Shown: positions 9,102 through 18,570 of the stretch, piece by piece
How the letters are laid out: each line of letters begins with the position of its first letter
How positions within the stretch are numbered: the stretch's first letter is position 1
Source of the DNA: GAS188 sp035949255
GTDB lineage: Bacteria; Pseudomonadota; Alphaproteobacteria; Rhizobiales; Beijerinckiaceae
NCBI GenBank assembly: GCA_035949255.1
Contig: DASZIL010000151.1
Coordinates: 23,182-87,181 of the forward strand
Reading direction: 5' to 3'
DNA: 64,000 nt
Position numbers and translations under genes: made by a program
Notes under the pieces: model-generated
What the model was told of the DNA's origin: nothing
What the model saw: only the letters and a program-made list of their open reading frames with translations
Databases searched by the model: none

Positions 9102-10049
9102 GTGAAACCGGCAGCCACCCTTGCGGCGCGCGTCCTGTCGTCGCGCACCTTGTGGATCAGCCTCATCGTGGTCGCGCTCGCCTCGACGCTGCCGCTCTAT
9201 GTGTCCGGATACATCCTCGGCCTTTTGACCATCGCCTATTATTTCGGCGTGTTCTCGATGGCCTGGGATCTCCTCTTCGGCTTCGCCAATGAGGTGAATT
9301 TCGGCCCGACCTTCCTGATCGGCCTTGGCGCCTATACGGCCGGCATTCTCGACAATCTCTACCAGCCGCCGATCTTCATCTGCCTCATCGCCGGCGCGAT
9401 CGCCGCCGTCACGGGAGGCATCGTGCTGGCGCTGCCGGCCTTGCGGGTGCGCGGCCCGTATTTCGGCCTCACCACTCTCGTCGCCGTGCTCATGCTGCAG
9501 AACTTCGTGGTCGTCGCGGCGGGCCTGACGGGCGGCGAGATCGGCCTCACCGTGCCCGACGTGATCTCGACCGACGACAAGGTGAATTACTGGATCGCGC
9601 TCGGCTTCATGACGGTGAGCGGGCTCATCCTTTACGGGCTCGCACGCTCGCCCGTCGGCCTCATCCTGCAGGCGAGCGGCCAGGACGCCGTGCAGGCCGG
9701 CGCTCTCGGCTTCAACGTCACGAAACACAAGCTCGCCGCCTTCATCATCAGCGCCTTCTTCTCGGGCCTCGCCGGCGCCTTGCTCGTCTTCTACCTCGGG
9801 GCTGCTTCCGTCGGCACGTTCATCGACGTGACGGTCGGCGTGCAGGTGATCATCGGCGCGGTGCTCGGCGGCAGACGCACGATAATCGGCGCGGTACTCG
9901 GTGCCGTATTCCTGATCGGAGCCAATGAGGCGCTGCGCCCGCTCGGTGATCTTTCGACCTTCATCGTCTCCGCGATGGCGCTCGTCGTCGTTTTGTTGTT
10001 CCCGAGCGGCCTTCTCGGACTTTTAACGCGCACCAAGGAAGCCGTATGA
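9102..10049 (+). CDS. livM: branched-chain amino acid ABC transporter permease, LivM type
   Basis: Second permease of the liv-type importer, 315 residues with about eight hydrophobic segments. LivM features are FAMSWDLLFG-like FSMAWDLLFGFANEVNFG, the GLGAYTAGI helix, ALRVRGPYFGLTTL and the C-terminal LGGRRTIIGAVLGAVFLIGANEALRP. It begins at GTG 9102 with GAGAGG about ten bases upstream. Its ATGA-type overlap with the next gene (10046-10049) shows translational coupling to the ATPase fusion. Confidence 0.92.
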   Translation: MKPAATLAARVLSSRTLWISLIVVALASTLPLYVSGYILGLLTIAYYFGVFSMAWDLLFGFANEVNFGPTFLIGLGAYTAGILDNLYQPPIFICLIAGAIAAVTGGIVLALPALRVRGPYFGLTTLVAVLMLQNFVVVAAGLTGGEIGLTVPDVISTDDKVNYWIALGFMTVSGLILYGLARSPVGLILQASGQDAVQAGALGFNVTKHKLAAFIISAFFSGLAGALLVFYLGAASVGTFIDVTVGVQVIIGAVLGGRRTIIGAVLGAVFLIGANEALRPLGDLSTFIVSAMALVVVLLFPSGLLGLLTRTKEAV

Positions 10050-11524
10050 ACGCGTTGGCCAATAACGCCCACCTCGAGGTGACGGGCCTGACCAAGCGCT
10101 TCGGCGGCCTGGTCGCGGTCAAGGATATCGGCTTTTCCGTCAAGGGCGGGGAAATCCTCGGCCTCATCGGACCCAATGGTTCCGGCAAATCGACGGTGAT
10201 GAAGCTGATCATGGGGATCGAGCGGCCCGACGCCGGCTCGGTGCGCATCAAGGGCGTCGAGGTGGCGGGCTGGCCCTCGCATCGGATCGCCCGCTTGGGC
10301 GCCGGCATGGTTTTCCAGCATTCGCGCCCGCTGCATCGGCAAACCGTGCTCGAGAACATCACGCTCGCGCTCTTGCCCGACAAGCTCGGCCGCCTCTTCC
10401 CGGATCCGGAAAGCGAGGCGCGGGCGCGGGCGATCGCCGAACGCGTCGGCCTTGCCCATGTGCTCGACCGACGCCCCGCGACCTTGCCCTTCGCCGACCT
10501 TCGCAAGATGGAGATCGCCAAGGCCATCGCACGCGACCCGCAGGTCGTGCTCGTGGACGAGCCCTTCGCGGGGCTCACCTCGCGCGAGACCGCGGCATTC
10601 TCGCGACTCGTCACCGATCTGCGCGACGATGGACGCGCCGTGCTCCTCGTCGATCACAATGTGAAGAGCGTCGCCGCGCTCGTCGACCGCGTCTTCGCCA
10701 TGTATGTGGGCGAGCGCATCGCCGAGGGTAGCGCCGAGGAAGTGATGCGCGACGAGACCGTACGCCGCGTCTACCTCGGCGGCAGCATCGAGACCGCGGC
10801 TCGGCCGGAATCCTCCTTTCGCGACACCACCCCTTTCCTCGAGGTGGAAAACCTCAACGTCCTTTACGGGAAGGCGCAAGCGCTCGAGAACGTCTCGATC
10901 CATGTGCATCAGGGCGAATTCGTCTCGGTCGTCGGCCTCAACGGGGCGGGAAAGACCACCTTGTTCAACGCCATCTCGGGTCTTCTTCCCTATTCGGGCG
11001 AGATCCGCCGCGAGGGCAAGGCGCTCGGCGGCTTCACCCCCGCGACGATCGCGCGCGGCGGCATCGTGCAGTGCCCGGAGGGCCGCGAGCTCTTCGCCGA
11101 TATGACGGTGCGCGAGAATCTCGATCTCGGCGGGCAGCATGCGGCACCCGAGGAGAGCAAGGAGCGCATGGAATGGCTCTTCGACCTCTTCCCGATCCTG
11201 GCGCAGCGGCAGGGCCAGACGGCGGGCACGCTTTCAGGCGGAGAGCAGCAGATGCTCACCATCGCGCGCGCGCTGATGATGAAGCCGCAACTCCTTATCC
11301 TCGATGAGCCGACGCTCGGGCTCGCGCCGGTGATCCTCGAGCAATTGTCGAAGGCGCTCGAGCGCCTGCGCCAGACGACACCGATCACCGTGCTGCTCGG
11401 CGAGCAAAACGTCACCTTCGCCTTGCCGCATGCCGATCGGGTTTACGTGCTCGAGCACGCCCGCATCGTCTGGGAGGGCGATCCAAGCCGTTTCGCCGCC
11501 GAGGCGGGCACCGGATATTTGTGA
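10046..11524 (+). CDS. fused LivG-LivF: two ABC ATPase domains in one chain
   Basis: A single 492-residue protein carries both ATPases that are normally separate. Domain 1 (LivG-like, about residues 5-250) has Walker A GPNGSGKST and Walker B VVLVDEPFAGL and ends with the LivG switch region LVDHNVKSVAALVDR. Its signature position reads LPFADLRKMEIAKA instead of LSGGQ. A linker of about 15 residues follows. Domain 2 (LivF-like, about 265-492) has Walker A GLNGAGKTT, signature LSGGEQQ, Walker B LLILDEPTLGLAP and GEQN as switch region. No stop codon or frame break is seen between the halves. It would power LivH/LivM transport. Confidence 0.93.
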   Translation: MNALANNAHLEVTGLTKRFGGLVAVKDIGFSVKGGEILGLIGPNGSGKSTVMKLIMGIERPDAGSVRIKGVEVAGWPSHRIARLGAGMVFQHSRPLHRQTVLENITLALLPDKLGRLFPDPESEARARAIAERVGLAHVLDRRPATLPFADLRKMEIAKAIARDPQVVLVDEPFAGLTSRETAAFSRLVTDLRDDGRAVLLVDHNVKSVAALVDRVFAMYVGERIAEGSAEEVMRDETVRRVYLGGSIETAARPESSFRDTTPFLEVENLNVLYGKAQALENVSIHVHQGEFVSVVGLNGAGKTTLFNAISGLLPYSGEIRREGKALGGFTPATIARGGIVQCPEGRELFADMTVRENLDLGGQHAAPEESKERMEWLFDLFPILAQRQGQTAGTLSGGEQQMLTIARALMMKPQLLILDEPTLGLAPVILEQLSKALERLRQTTPITVLLGEQNVTFALPHADRVYVLEHARIVWEGDPSRFAAEAGTGYL

Positions 11525-11746
11525 GGGCGCGCTGAAGGGCGGGCACCGGGTTCGGCGTGCTGCAAGGCCTTGGCGCCAAGCCGCTTCGGGGATCGCCTTC
11601 AGCGCGTTCACCCAATCTTGACTTGACGGTCTCGCGGGTTGGTGCCGTAAACCCGCCAGAAATATCAAGTTTCTGCACGGTTTGTGGTAAAATCCTAAGC
11701 CTGGGGAGTAACCTTACGCTCCCTCGCGTCGAAAAGCCTTCAAAGC

Positions 11747-13888
11747 ATGAAACACCCCTGGCTCAAGCTTCATCTCTCGCTCGCGCTCTTTCTCTTCGGC
11801 GCGCAAGCGGCGCTTGCGCTCGAAAGCACGAAGGTGAAGACGCCGCATGCCGAGGTGACGCTCGTCTCCGAAGTGGACGCCGTCGAGCCCGGCAAGCCCT
11901 TCCGACTTGGCCTTCATTTCGCGCTCGCCAAGGGTTGGCACATCTATTGGGTGAACCCGGGAGAAGCCGGCGAGCCTCCCCATCTCGACCTCGCCTTGCC
12001 GCAAGGCGCCACGGCCTCGGGCTTCGCCTGGCCCACCCCGCTTCGCATCCCCGAAGGCCCGGCGATGACCTATTCCTACATCGGGGATGTGACCTTGCCC
12101 TTGACGGTGACGCCCGCGGCTTCGGGCGCGCCTTCGTCCTTTCCCGTCAAAGCCAAGGCGAGCTGGCTCATTTGCGAGAACATCTGTGTCCCCGAGGAAG
12201 GAGAATTCAGGCTGGACCTTCCGGTCGGCGCAGTCTCGACGCCTTCGCCGCAGGCGCCGCTCTTTGCCGCCGCGGATGAGCGGATACCTCAGCCCTCCCC
12301 TTTCGCGGCCAAGCTCTCTGCCGATGGCGTCTTATCGCTGAAGGGAGATGGGATATCGCCAAGCTCCGTGCGCGACGCCTGGTTCTTCCCTGAGAAATGG
12401 GACGTGATCGATGATGCCGCGCCTCAAAAGCTCGACGTCGGGGACGGAAATCTGTCCCTTTCGCTCAAACCCGCGAAGAGCTTCGATCCGAAGGCTTCCT
12501 TGCCGGGCGTATTGGTCCTCAGGGACGAGGGCGGCGCCGAGCGTTTCCTTCAGATCGGAGATAGGCCTCGAGAGGCAAGCGCTCTCGCCTCTCCTGCCGT
12601 CCCGGCGAAGATCGATCGACAGCCCGCCGCGACGGCGAGCTCGGCACCCGGCGAGGACGCCGATATCGGCGTCCTCACGATGCTGGCTTTCGCCTTTCTC
12701 GGCGGGCTCATCCTCAACCTGATGCCTTGCGTCTTCCCGATACTGGCGATCAAGGCCGTCGCGGTCGCGAAGCTTTCGGGCCATGAACGCGGCTCGGTGC
12801 GCACGCACGCCCTCTCCTACACGCTCGGCGTGCTCTTCGCCTTCGCCGGGCTTGGCATCTCGCTCCTCGCCTTCCGGACGGCCGGCTCTTTCGCCGGATG
12901 GGGCTTCCAATTCCAATCGCCGGTTTTCGTCGCCGCCATGGCCTTCCTCTTCACTCTCGTGGGCTTGAACCTTTCAGGCGTGTTCGAGATCGGCGGCAGC
13001 TTCTTCAACGCAGGCGGAAGTTTCGCGGCGCGTGGCGGGTCCATGGGCAGTTTCTTCACCGGGCTTCTCGCCGTGCTCGTGGCGACGCCTTGCACGGCTC
13101 CCTTCATGGGAGCGGCGATCGCGGCGGCCGTGACGGCGCCACCGGTCGCGATGATCGCCGTCTTCCTGATGATGGGGCTCGGCCTTGCCGCGCCTTACGC
13201 ACTCATCGGTTTCGTGCCCGGTCTCGCACGCCTCTTGCCGAAGCCAGGCCCGTGGATGCTGATCTTGCGCCAGGCGCTCGCCTTCCCGATGTACGGCGCC
13301 TCGGCATGGCTCGTCTGGGTGATCAGCCAACAGGCGGGCTCCGACGGCGTCCTCGCGACGGTGACGGGGATCGTCCTCCTCGGCTTCGCTTCGTGGATCA
13401 TCGGCGTGACGCAGATGCGCGAGGGGCGCCCGCTTTTCTTCGGCCGGGCGCTCGCAGGGCTCGCGGCGCTCGGCGCGCTCTTCATTCTTTACGATGTGAT
13501 GACCGCGCCGAAACCCCCGGCTGCCGCCACGGTCGCGACAGGGGGAGAAAATCCTTATTCCGCCTCGCGCCTCGCGGCGCTTCGCGCCGAAGGGCGCCCG
13601 GTCTTCGTCAACATGACCGCCGCCTGGTGCGTCACCTGCCTCGTCAACGAACGCATCGCCCTTTCCTCGGACGCCGTGAAGCGGGCGTTCGCGGAGCGCA
13701 ATGTCGCTTACCTCAAGGGCGATTGGACGCGCGCCGATCCGGCGATCTCCGATTTCCTGCGCGAGCATGGGCGTGACGGCGTGCCGCTCTACGTGCTCTT
13801 TCCGCCGAAGGGGGGAGATGGGGTTGTCCTGCCGCAAGTGCTCACCGCAAGCGCGGTGCTCGAGGTTCTCGACCGCTTCGGAAGCTGA
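11747..13888 (+). CDS. DsbD-family thiol:disulfide interchange protein
   Basis: Membrane reductase that passes electrons from cytoplasmic thioredoxin to periplasmic disulfides. The 713 residues have three parts. First, a signal peptide (ends near residue 25, QAALA) and an N-terminal periplasmic DsbD-alpha/ScsB-like domain with a cysteine pair in WLICENICVPEE. Second, a membrane domain from about 305 with the redox cysteines in NLMPCVFPIL and ATPCTAPFMG. Third, a C-terminal thioredoxin-like domain from about 600 with AAWCVTCLVNE. It stands alone, 222 bases after the liv genes. The long N-terminal domain suggests a ScsB-like member rather than classical E. coli DsbD. Confidence 0.9.
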   Translation: MKHPWLKLHLSLALFLFGAQAALALESTKVKTPHAEVTLVSEVDAVEPGKPFRLGLHFALAKGWHIYWVNPGEAGEPPHLDLALPQGATASGFAWPTPLRIPEGPAMTYSYIGDVTLPLTVTPAASGAPSSFPVKAKASWLICENICVPEEGEFRLDLPVGAVSTPSPQAPLFAAADERIPQPSPFAAKLSADGVLSLKGDGISPSSVRDAWFFPEKWDVIDDAAPQKLDVGDGNLSLSLKPAKSFDPKASLPGVLVLRDEGGAERFLQIGDRPREASALASPAVPAKIDRQPAATASSAPGEDADIGVLTMLAFAFLGGLILNLMPCVFPILAIKAVAVAKLSGHERGSVRTHALSYTLGVLFAFAGLGISLLAFRTAGSFAGWGFQFQSPVFVAAMAFLFTLVGLNLSGVFEIGGSFFNAGGSFAARGGSMGSFFTGLLAVLVATPCTAPFMGAAIAAAVTAPPVAMIAVFLMMGLGLAAPYALIGFVPGLARLLPKPGPWMLILRQALAFPMYGASAWLVWVISQQAGSDGVLATVTGIVLLGFASWIIGVTQMREGRPLFFGRALAGLAALGALFILYDVMTAPKPPAAATVATGGENPYSASRLAALRAEGRPVFVNMTAAWCVTCLVNERIALSSDAVKRAFAERNVAYLKGDWTRADPAISDFLREHGRDGVPLYVLFPPKGGDGVVLPQVLTASAVLEVLDRFGS

Positions 13889-13929
13889 ACGAAAATGACC
13901 GTTCCGGCGCTCGCAACGCAACGCGAAAA

Positions 13930-14577
13930 CTATCGAGCGTAACAGCGCAACCTTTTGCCCGGCAGCAGGTCATAGGGAGCTCGCCAATTGGGGAGGCCCG
14001 CGATTCTCTTCAGCCAGCCGTGGATTGCCGGGTGGGTCGCGGCGAAATCGTAGCCGCTTTCCTCCTTCGGAAATGATAGATAGCCGTGCATGGAAATATC
14101 CGCCACGGTCGGTCGGCTGCTCGCAACAAATGGGCGAAGCTGCAAGTGCCGATCGAGAATCCCAAGAACGTCGTCGAGCCGCTTGCCCAAGAAAGCGAGG
14201 ACGTTTGGATCGGGGGACGGCGTAAAAGCACGCAGAAACCGGTAAGTCGCCATGTAGCTGGTAAGCTTGTGATTGTCCCAGAAGAGCCAACGCAAGATTT
14301 CGAAACGCTCATCATCGTCCTTGCCTTGATATTGGCCAAACCGTTCCGCCAGCCGCAGCAATATAGGTCCGGTTTGGGTAAGACGAACGCCAGAGTCCTC
14401 CAACACCGGAATTTCGCCCATCTCGTTGACGCTCTCGCGCCATTGCGCTGTCCGCGTAACACCACCGCCAAAATCGGTCCAAACCGGCTCGAATTCCTGA
14501 CCGCAAAGCGTAAGCATGAGGGCGAGCTTGTAGCTGTTTCCGGACTCTGGAAAATAGTGCAATCGATAGGCAGACAT
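13930..14577 (-). CDS. glutathione S-transferase family protein
   Basis: Cytoplasmic protein of 215 residues. The N-terminal thioredoxin-like domain is recognised from YRLHYFPESGNSYKLALMLTLCG and the glutathione-binding stretch GEIPVLEDSGVRLTQTGPILLRLAE; the all-alpha C-terminal domain follows (LGKRLDDVLGILDRHL). Length and domain order fit the family. It converges with the DsbD-type gene. The substrate is unknown. Confidence 0.88.
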   Translation of the reverse strand: MSAYRLHYFPESGNSYKLALMLTLCGQEFEPVWTDFGGGVTRTAQWRESVNEMGEIPVLEDSGVRLTQTGPILLRLAERFGQYQGKDDDERFEILRWLFWDNHKLTSYMATYRFLRAFTPSPDPNVLAFLGKRLDDVLGILDRHLQLRPFVASSRPTVADISMHGYLSFPKEESGYDFAATHPAIHGWLKRIAGLPNWRAPYDLLPGKRLRCYAR

Positions 14578-14716
14578 TTTCGATACTCACGCCCCAAACC
14601 CGATGCGTAGCTTTTGGGAAGGGCTCGAAGTACGCAAGTCACGATCGGATTACATCGCCCTCGCAAGCCGCGCCGGTTGAGCCCAATGCATAGGACCAAA
14701 CCCGAGGAGACGCGAA

Positions 14717-15853
14717 ATGAATAATGCGGCCGAGCTTCTGAAGGAGCTGGTGTCGATCAATTCGGTCAATCCCGATCTTGTCCCGGGCGCCGCGGGGGAA
14801 ATCGAGATCGCGGCCTTCTGCGCACAATGGCTCGAAGCGCGTGGTTTTGATGTACATCGCCTCGAGGAACGCAAGGGGCGCCCCTCCATTGTCGGCGTAG
14901 CCAAGGGGCGGGGCGGCGGCCGCTCACTGATGTTCAACGGCCACATCGATACGGTGACCCTCGCGGGCTATGACGGTGACCCGCTCCTGCCGAAGGTAGA
15001 GGGCGGGAAGATCCATGGCCGCGGCGCCTTCGACATGAAGAGCGGGGTCGCGGCCATGATGGTCGCGGCGGCGAAGGCCGCGAAACAAGGGCTTTCAGGC
15101 GACATCCTCGTCGCCTGCGTGGCGGATGAGGAATACGCGAGCCTCGGCACGGCGGAAGTAGCGCGCCATTTCAAGGCCGATGCCGCCGTCGTCACTGAGC
15201 CTAGCCATCTCGAGCTCACGCTCGCGCATAAGGGATTCGTCTGGTTCGACGTGATCGTCGAAGGGCGCGCGGCGCACGGGTCGCGGCCGGACATCGGCAT
15301 CGATGCGATCACCAAGGCCGGCCATTTCCTCGTGGCGCTCGAGGCGCATGGCCAAAAGCTGCTCGCTGGAAAAGGCCATCCGGTGCTGCGCACCGGATCG
15401 GTGCATGCCTCGATCATCAAGGGCGGAGAGGAATTGTCGAGCTATCCCGCGACCTGCCGCATTTCGATCGAGCGGCGCACGATCCCCGAAGAGACGGGCG
15501 ACAGCGTCGAAGAAGAGCTCAACGCCATCCTCCATGGCATCGCGCGCAAGGTCCCCGATTTCCGCTATTCGCTGGAACGAGGCCTTAATCGCGTGCCCTT
15601 CGAGGCCAAGACCGACGAACCCATCGTCGCCTGTGTTCGCAAGCATGCGACCAAGGCGCTCGGTCACACGCCGAAAATTCGCGGCGAGCCTTTCTGGACC
15701 GATTGCGCCATCCTCAAGGAGGCCGGCATCCCCTCTCTCCTCTTCGGCGCGGATGGAGCGGGTGCCCATGCTGCGACCGAATGGGCCTCGATCGAAAGCG
15801 TCGAAACGCTCGCGCGCATTCTCGAGCACACCGCCGTCGAATTCTGCGCTTGA
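14717..15853 (+). CDS. M20-family metallopeptidase / ArgE-DapE type deacylase
   Basis: Zinc hydrolase of 378 residues that removes acyl groups from amino acids or cleaves small peptides. Metal ligands are visible in order: NGHIDTV (first His-x-Asp), GRGAFDMKSG (bridging Asp), VADEEYA (catalytic Glu and ligand Glu), VTEPSHLE, and a late ligand His in GAGAHAATEW. The dimerisation domain lies near 180-290. ATG 14717 has AGGAGA upstream. The family contains many deacylases, so ArgE, DapE or another specificity cannot be separated here. Confidence 0.87.
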   Translation: MNNAAELLKELVSINSVNPDLVPGAAGEIEIAAFCAQWLEARGFDVHRLEERKGRPSIVGVAKGRGGGRSLMFNGHIDTVTLAGYDGDPLLPKVEGGKIHGRGAFDMKSGVAAMMVAAAKAAKQGLSGDILVACVADEEYASLGTAEVARHFKADAAVVTEPSHLELTLAHKGFVWFDVIVEGRAAHGSRPDIGIDAITKAGHFLVALEAHGQKLLAGKGHPVLRTGSVHASIIKGGEELSSYPATCRISIERRTIPEETGDSVEEELNAILHGIARKVPDFRYSLERGLNRVPFEAKTDEPIVACVRKHATKALGHTPKIRGEPFWTDCAILKEAGIPSLLFGADGAGAHAATEWASIESVETLARILEHTAVEFCA

Positions 15854-15905
15854 GAGGCGCGTGGTCCGGTGCCGACGCTACGGTTGCGCCGGCATCGACT
15901 ATCTT

Positions 15906-16238
15906 TCAGTCGACCACGAACAGCTTGGCCCCCGTCCGGGTCGAGGAGCGATGCGGCGCGTCGCCGAAATCGGAGACTTGATAACTCATGCCGGCGGTGA
16001 GCTTGAAGCTGCGCCCATCCTTGAGCTCGGTGTCGAGCTCGCCCTCGACCACGTAAAGGATATGGCCGCGATCGCACCAATGATCGGCGAGATAGCCCGG
16101 CGAATATTCGACGACCCTCACTCGGATGTCGCCGATGTCGAGCGTGCGCCAGATCGCCTTGCCCGTCGTGCCGGCATGTTCCGTTGCCGGCACCGAGCTC
16201 CAATCCGTCGGCGTAAAGGCGAGCGATGGAATTTTCAA
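15906..16238 (-). CDS. DHCW-motif cupin-fold protein
   Basis: Small cupin of about 110 residues. The motif DHWCDRGHILYVVEGEL, followed by LKDGRSFKLTAGMSYQVSD, fits the DHCW-motif cupins, whose role is undetermined. There is no in-frame ATG or GTG close by; the best start is TTG 16238, which overlaps the TGA of the upstream peroxiredoxin as TTGA. The arrangement implies translation coupled to the peroxiredoxin and perhaps a shared role in oxidative or metal stress; that role is inference. Confidence 0.75.
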   Translation of the reverse strand: MKIPSLAFTPTDWSSVPATEHAGTTGKAIWRTLDIGDIRVRVVEYSPGYLADHWCDRGHILYVVEGELDTELKDGRSFKLTAGMSYQVSDFGDAPHRSSTRTGAKLFVVD

Positions 16239-16720
16239 AGCTGCTTCAGCAACGCGGCGGCGCCCGACAGGTCCGCCTTGCCTGGCGCATCCTCGATGTT
16301 GAGCGACTTCACGACACCATCCTCGACCAGCATGGAATAGCGCTTCGAGCGCGTGCCGAGGCCGAAGCCCGAGCCGTCCATCGAGAGGCCGAGCGCCTTG
16401 GCGAAGTCGCCATTGCCATCCGCGAGGAACTCGATCTTGCCTTGGCCGCCCGTGGCCTTTGCCCATGCGTCCATGACGAAGACGTCGTTGACGCCGGTCA
16501 CCGCGATCGCATTGACGCCCTTCGCCTTGATCGCATCCGCGTTGGCGAGGAAACCCGGCAAATGGTTCTTGTGACAGGTCGGCGTGAAGGCACCCGGAAC
16601 CGCGAAAAGGACGACCTTGCGTCCCTTGAAAACGTCGTCCGTGGTCTTGGCGGCGGGGCCATCCGCGGTCATCACGCGGAAGGTCGCTTGAGGCAGGCTG
16701 TCGCCAACGGCAATGGTCAT
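16235..16720 (-). CDS. peroxiredoxin, Prx5/AhpE-like redoxin
   Basis: Thiol peroxidase of 161 residues that reduces hydroperoxides in the cytoplasm. The active site PGAFTPTC holds the peroxidatic cysteine, followed by the Prx5 signature HLPGFLANADAIKAKGV; conserved GTRSKRYSMLVEDG lies towards the C-terminus. Length matches Prx5 proteins of proteobacteria. The stop overlaps the TTG start of the cupin gene by three bases. Confidence 0.92.
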   Translation of the reverse strand: MTIAVGDSLPQATFRVMTADGPAAKTTDDVFKGRKVVLFAVPGAFTPTCHKNHLPGFLANADAIKAKGVNAIAVTGVNDVFVMDAWAKATGGQGKIEFLADGNGDFAKALGLSMDGSGFGLGTRSKRYSMLVEDGVVKSLNIEDAPGKADLSGAAALLKQL

Positions 16721-16915
16721 GAGAATTCTCCCAAACCCGGCGCGGGTCGATCCCGGCTCGGCTTGGCGCGGACTTAGCGCGGTGGGCCGCGAGTGTCGAG
16801 ACTTGAAGGCGAATTCGAGATGGCCGGGCTCTTCGCCACCTTCACCGACCGATGCGCTGCCGTTCCCCGGCGACGCGCATGCCGCGCGTCACGCGGCCTG
16901 GAGGTTGCGCGAAGC

Positions 16916-18142
16916 TCAGGCTTGGGTGAGCGGCGAAGATTCAGGCGCGCGCCGCGCCTCGTCCTCGATGCCGAGGATTCCCTCGGCCACGAGTTCCTCG
17001 ATCAGCTTGCGCTCATAGCCGAGCTCGGCCGCAATCGCCGCGCTATGCTCGCCAAGACGGGGAACATCGAGGTGCCGGCCGAGACGCCGTCCCGCCATCT
17101 CGAGCGGCAACGCGGGAATGTCGATCTTGTTGCCCCTTTGCGTCGTCACCTCGATCATGGCGCCGGGCGTCGCAAGATGCGGGTCCTCGAAAAGATCCTC
17201 GGGCTTCGTGATCGGCGCGAAAGGAAGCCGCGCCTTCTCGAACGCGTCGACGATCTCGGCTCGCGTGAAGCGCAGGAACAATTCCCTCAAGATCGGCAAG
17301 AGCCGATCGCGCGACGCGACGCGCTGCGCGTTGGTCGAGAGCGTCACATCGGCGAAAAGCTCCGGCAGCTCGAAAACCCGGCAGAAGATCGCCCATTGCG
17401 TATCGGTGACGACGCCGAGGAAAATCTGCTCGCCATCCTTCGTGTCGAACACGTCATAGATGCCCCAGGCTGTCATCCTCGCGGGCATGGGCGGGGCGGG
17501 TTTTCCGGTCACGGCGAATTGCGCCATGTGCTGGGCGACGAGAAAGACGTTGTTCTCGAACAAGGCGCTGCGTACCAATTGGCCTTTGCCGGTGTGGGCG
17601 CGCTCATGGAGCGCCGCGAGAATGCCGATCGCGGCGAACATCCCGCCCATGATGTCATTGACGGAGGTGCCGGCGCGCAGCGGCCTTCCCGGCGGGCCGG
17701 TCATATAGGCGAGGCCGCCCATCATCTGCACCACCTCGTCGAGCGCGGCACGGTTCTCGTAAGGGCCCGAGAGAAAGCCCTTGAGCGAGCAATAGATGAG
17801 GCCGGGATTTTCTGCCTTCAGCGCCTCATAGCCGAGGCCGAGCGCTTCGAGCCCGCCGGGGCGGAAATTCTCGGTCACCACATCGGCGCGCGCGATCAGC
17901 CGCTTGGCGAGCGCAAGCCCTTTCTCGGCCTTGAGATCGAGCACGAGGCTCTTCTTGTTGCGATTGAAGGTGGCGAAAAAACCCGCGCCCGCCCCGACGA
18001 GGCGGCGCGTATTGTCCCCTTGCGGAGAGGGCTCGACCTTGATGACTTCGGCGCCGAGATCGCCGAGCACGAGGCCGCAGCTCGGCCCCATCACCATATG
18101 AGAGAACTCGACGACACGAATGCCGGAAAGCGGTCCAGTCAC
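16916..18142 (-). CDS. CaiB/BaiF-type (class III) CoA transferase
   Basis: Transfers CoA between carboxylic acids through an aspartyl intermediate. The 408 residues show the family start GIRVVEFSHMVMGPSCGLVLGDLGAEVIKVE, NRNKKSLVLDL, TENFRPGG, and the likely catalytic aspartate at 135 in RAALDEVVQMMGG. The C-terminal interlocking segment is present. No acyl-CoA partner gene flanks it, so the substrate acid is unknown. Confidence 0.88.
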   Translation of the reverse strand: MTGPLSGIRVVEFSHMVMGPSCGLVLGDLGAEVIKVEPSPQGDNTRRLVGAGAGFFATFNRNKKSLVLDLKAEKGLALAKRLIARADVVTENFRPGGLEALGLGYEALKAENPGLIYCSLKGFLSGPYENRAALDEVVQMMGGLAYMTGPPGRPLRAGTSVNDIMGGMFAAIGILAALHERAHTGKGQLVRSALFENNVFLVAQHMAQFAVTGKPAPPMPARMTAWGIYDVFDTKDGEQIFLGVVTDTQWAIFCRVFELPELFADVTLSTNAQRVASRDRLLPILRELFLRFTRAEIVDAFEKARLPFAPITKPEDLFEDPHLATPGAMIEVTTQRGNKIDIPALPLEMAGRRLGRHLDVPRLGEHSAAIAAELGYERKLIEELVAEGILGIEDEARRAPESSPLTQA

Positions 18143-18469
18143 CGGAAGAATCCTCTCGCGTCGGGAGGGTTGCCGAGCAGGACCGCCAAACTCTTGCCCG
18201 TCCTTTCGCGCCCTCTCGCATCCGTCATCTGTTGAGTTCCTCGACGCTCGAAATTGACGACAGCCTCGCGTCCGTCATCGCCCATGCGGACCAGCGTTCC
18301 GGCGAAGCGAAGGTTAGTAAAACCGCCAAGCCCTGTCACCTCAAAGGCCCCCGTGGCAGGGGCCGCGATGCCGACGGTCGTTGCCGCTGGCGAGGAACTC
18401 TTCGACGCGAGAGCGCCGAGCTCGCATTTCCTGGATCGCGCAGCTGCGGACTGCGGGCGCCTGCCGCCT
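18143..18469 (-). other. gap between CoA transferase and the first composite repeat
   Basis: This 327-base stretch has no gene that I can recognise. On the minus strand a frame reading VTGLGGFTNLRFAGTL is open for about 66 codons and runs to 18139, across the CoA transferase start. It lacks a good ribosome site, and I do not call it a gene. Confidence 0.3.
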
Positions 18470-18570
18470 AGAGCATGTTGGCCTTAAGTGGAATCGCCAT
18501 CATGCTCTAAGTTATTAGTGGAGCATGATCTTTTCGGAAAAATGGTTTCCATTTTTCCGGATCAAGCTCT
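18470..18570. repeat. composite palindromic repeat, copy 1 (R1 + R2)
   Basis: R1 is an inverted repeat with arms AGAGCATGTTGGC (18470-18482) and GCCATCATGCTCT (18496-18508). R2 is an imperfect palindrome (18521-18570) beginning GAGCATGATC and closing with a near-complementary copy. The element ends on the cpdR stop codon. Related copies lie at 21112, 51463 and 53144. Confidence 0.85.

Noticed and set aside
16793..18235. 480-codon plus-strand frame over the CoA transferase
   Set aside because: It is antisense to a complete class III CoA transferase and lacks recognisable motifs.
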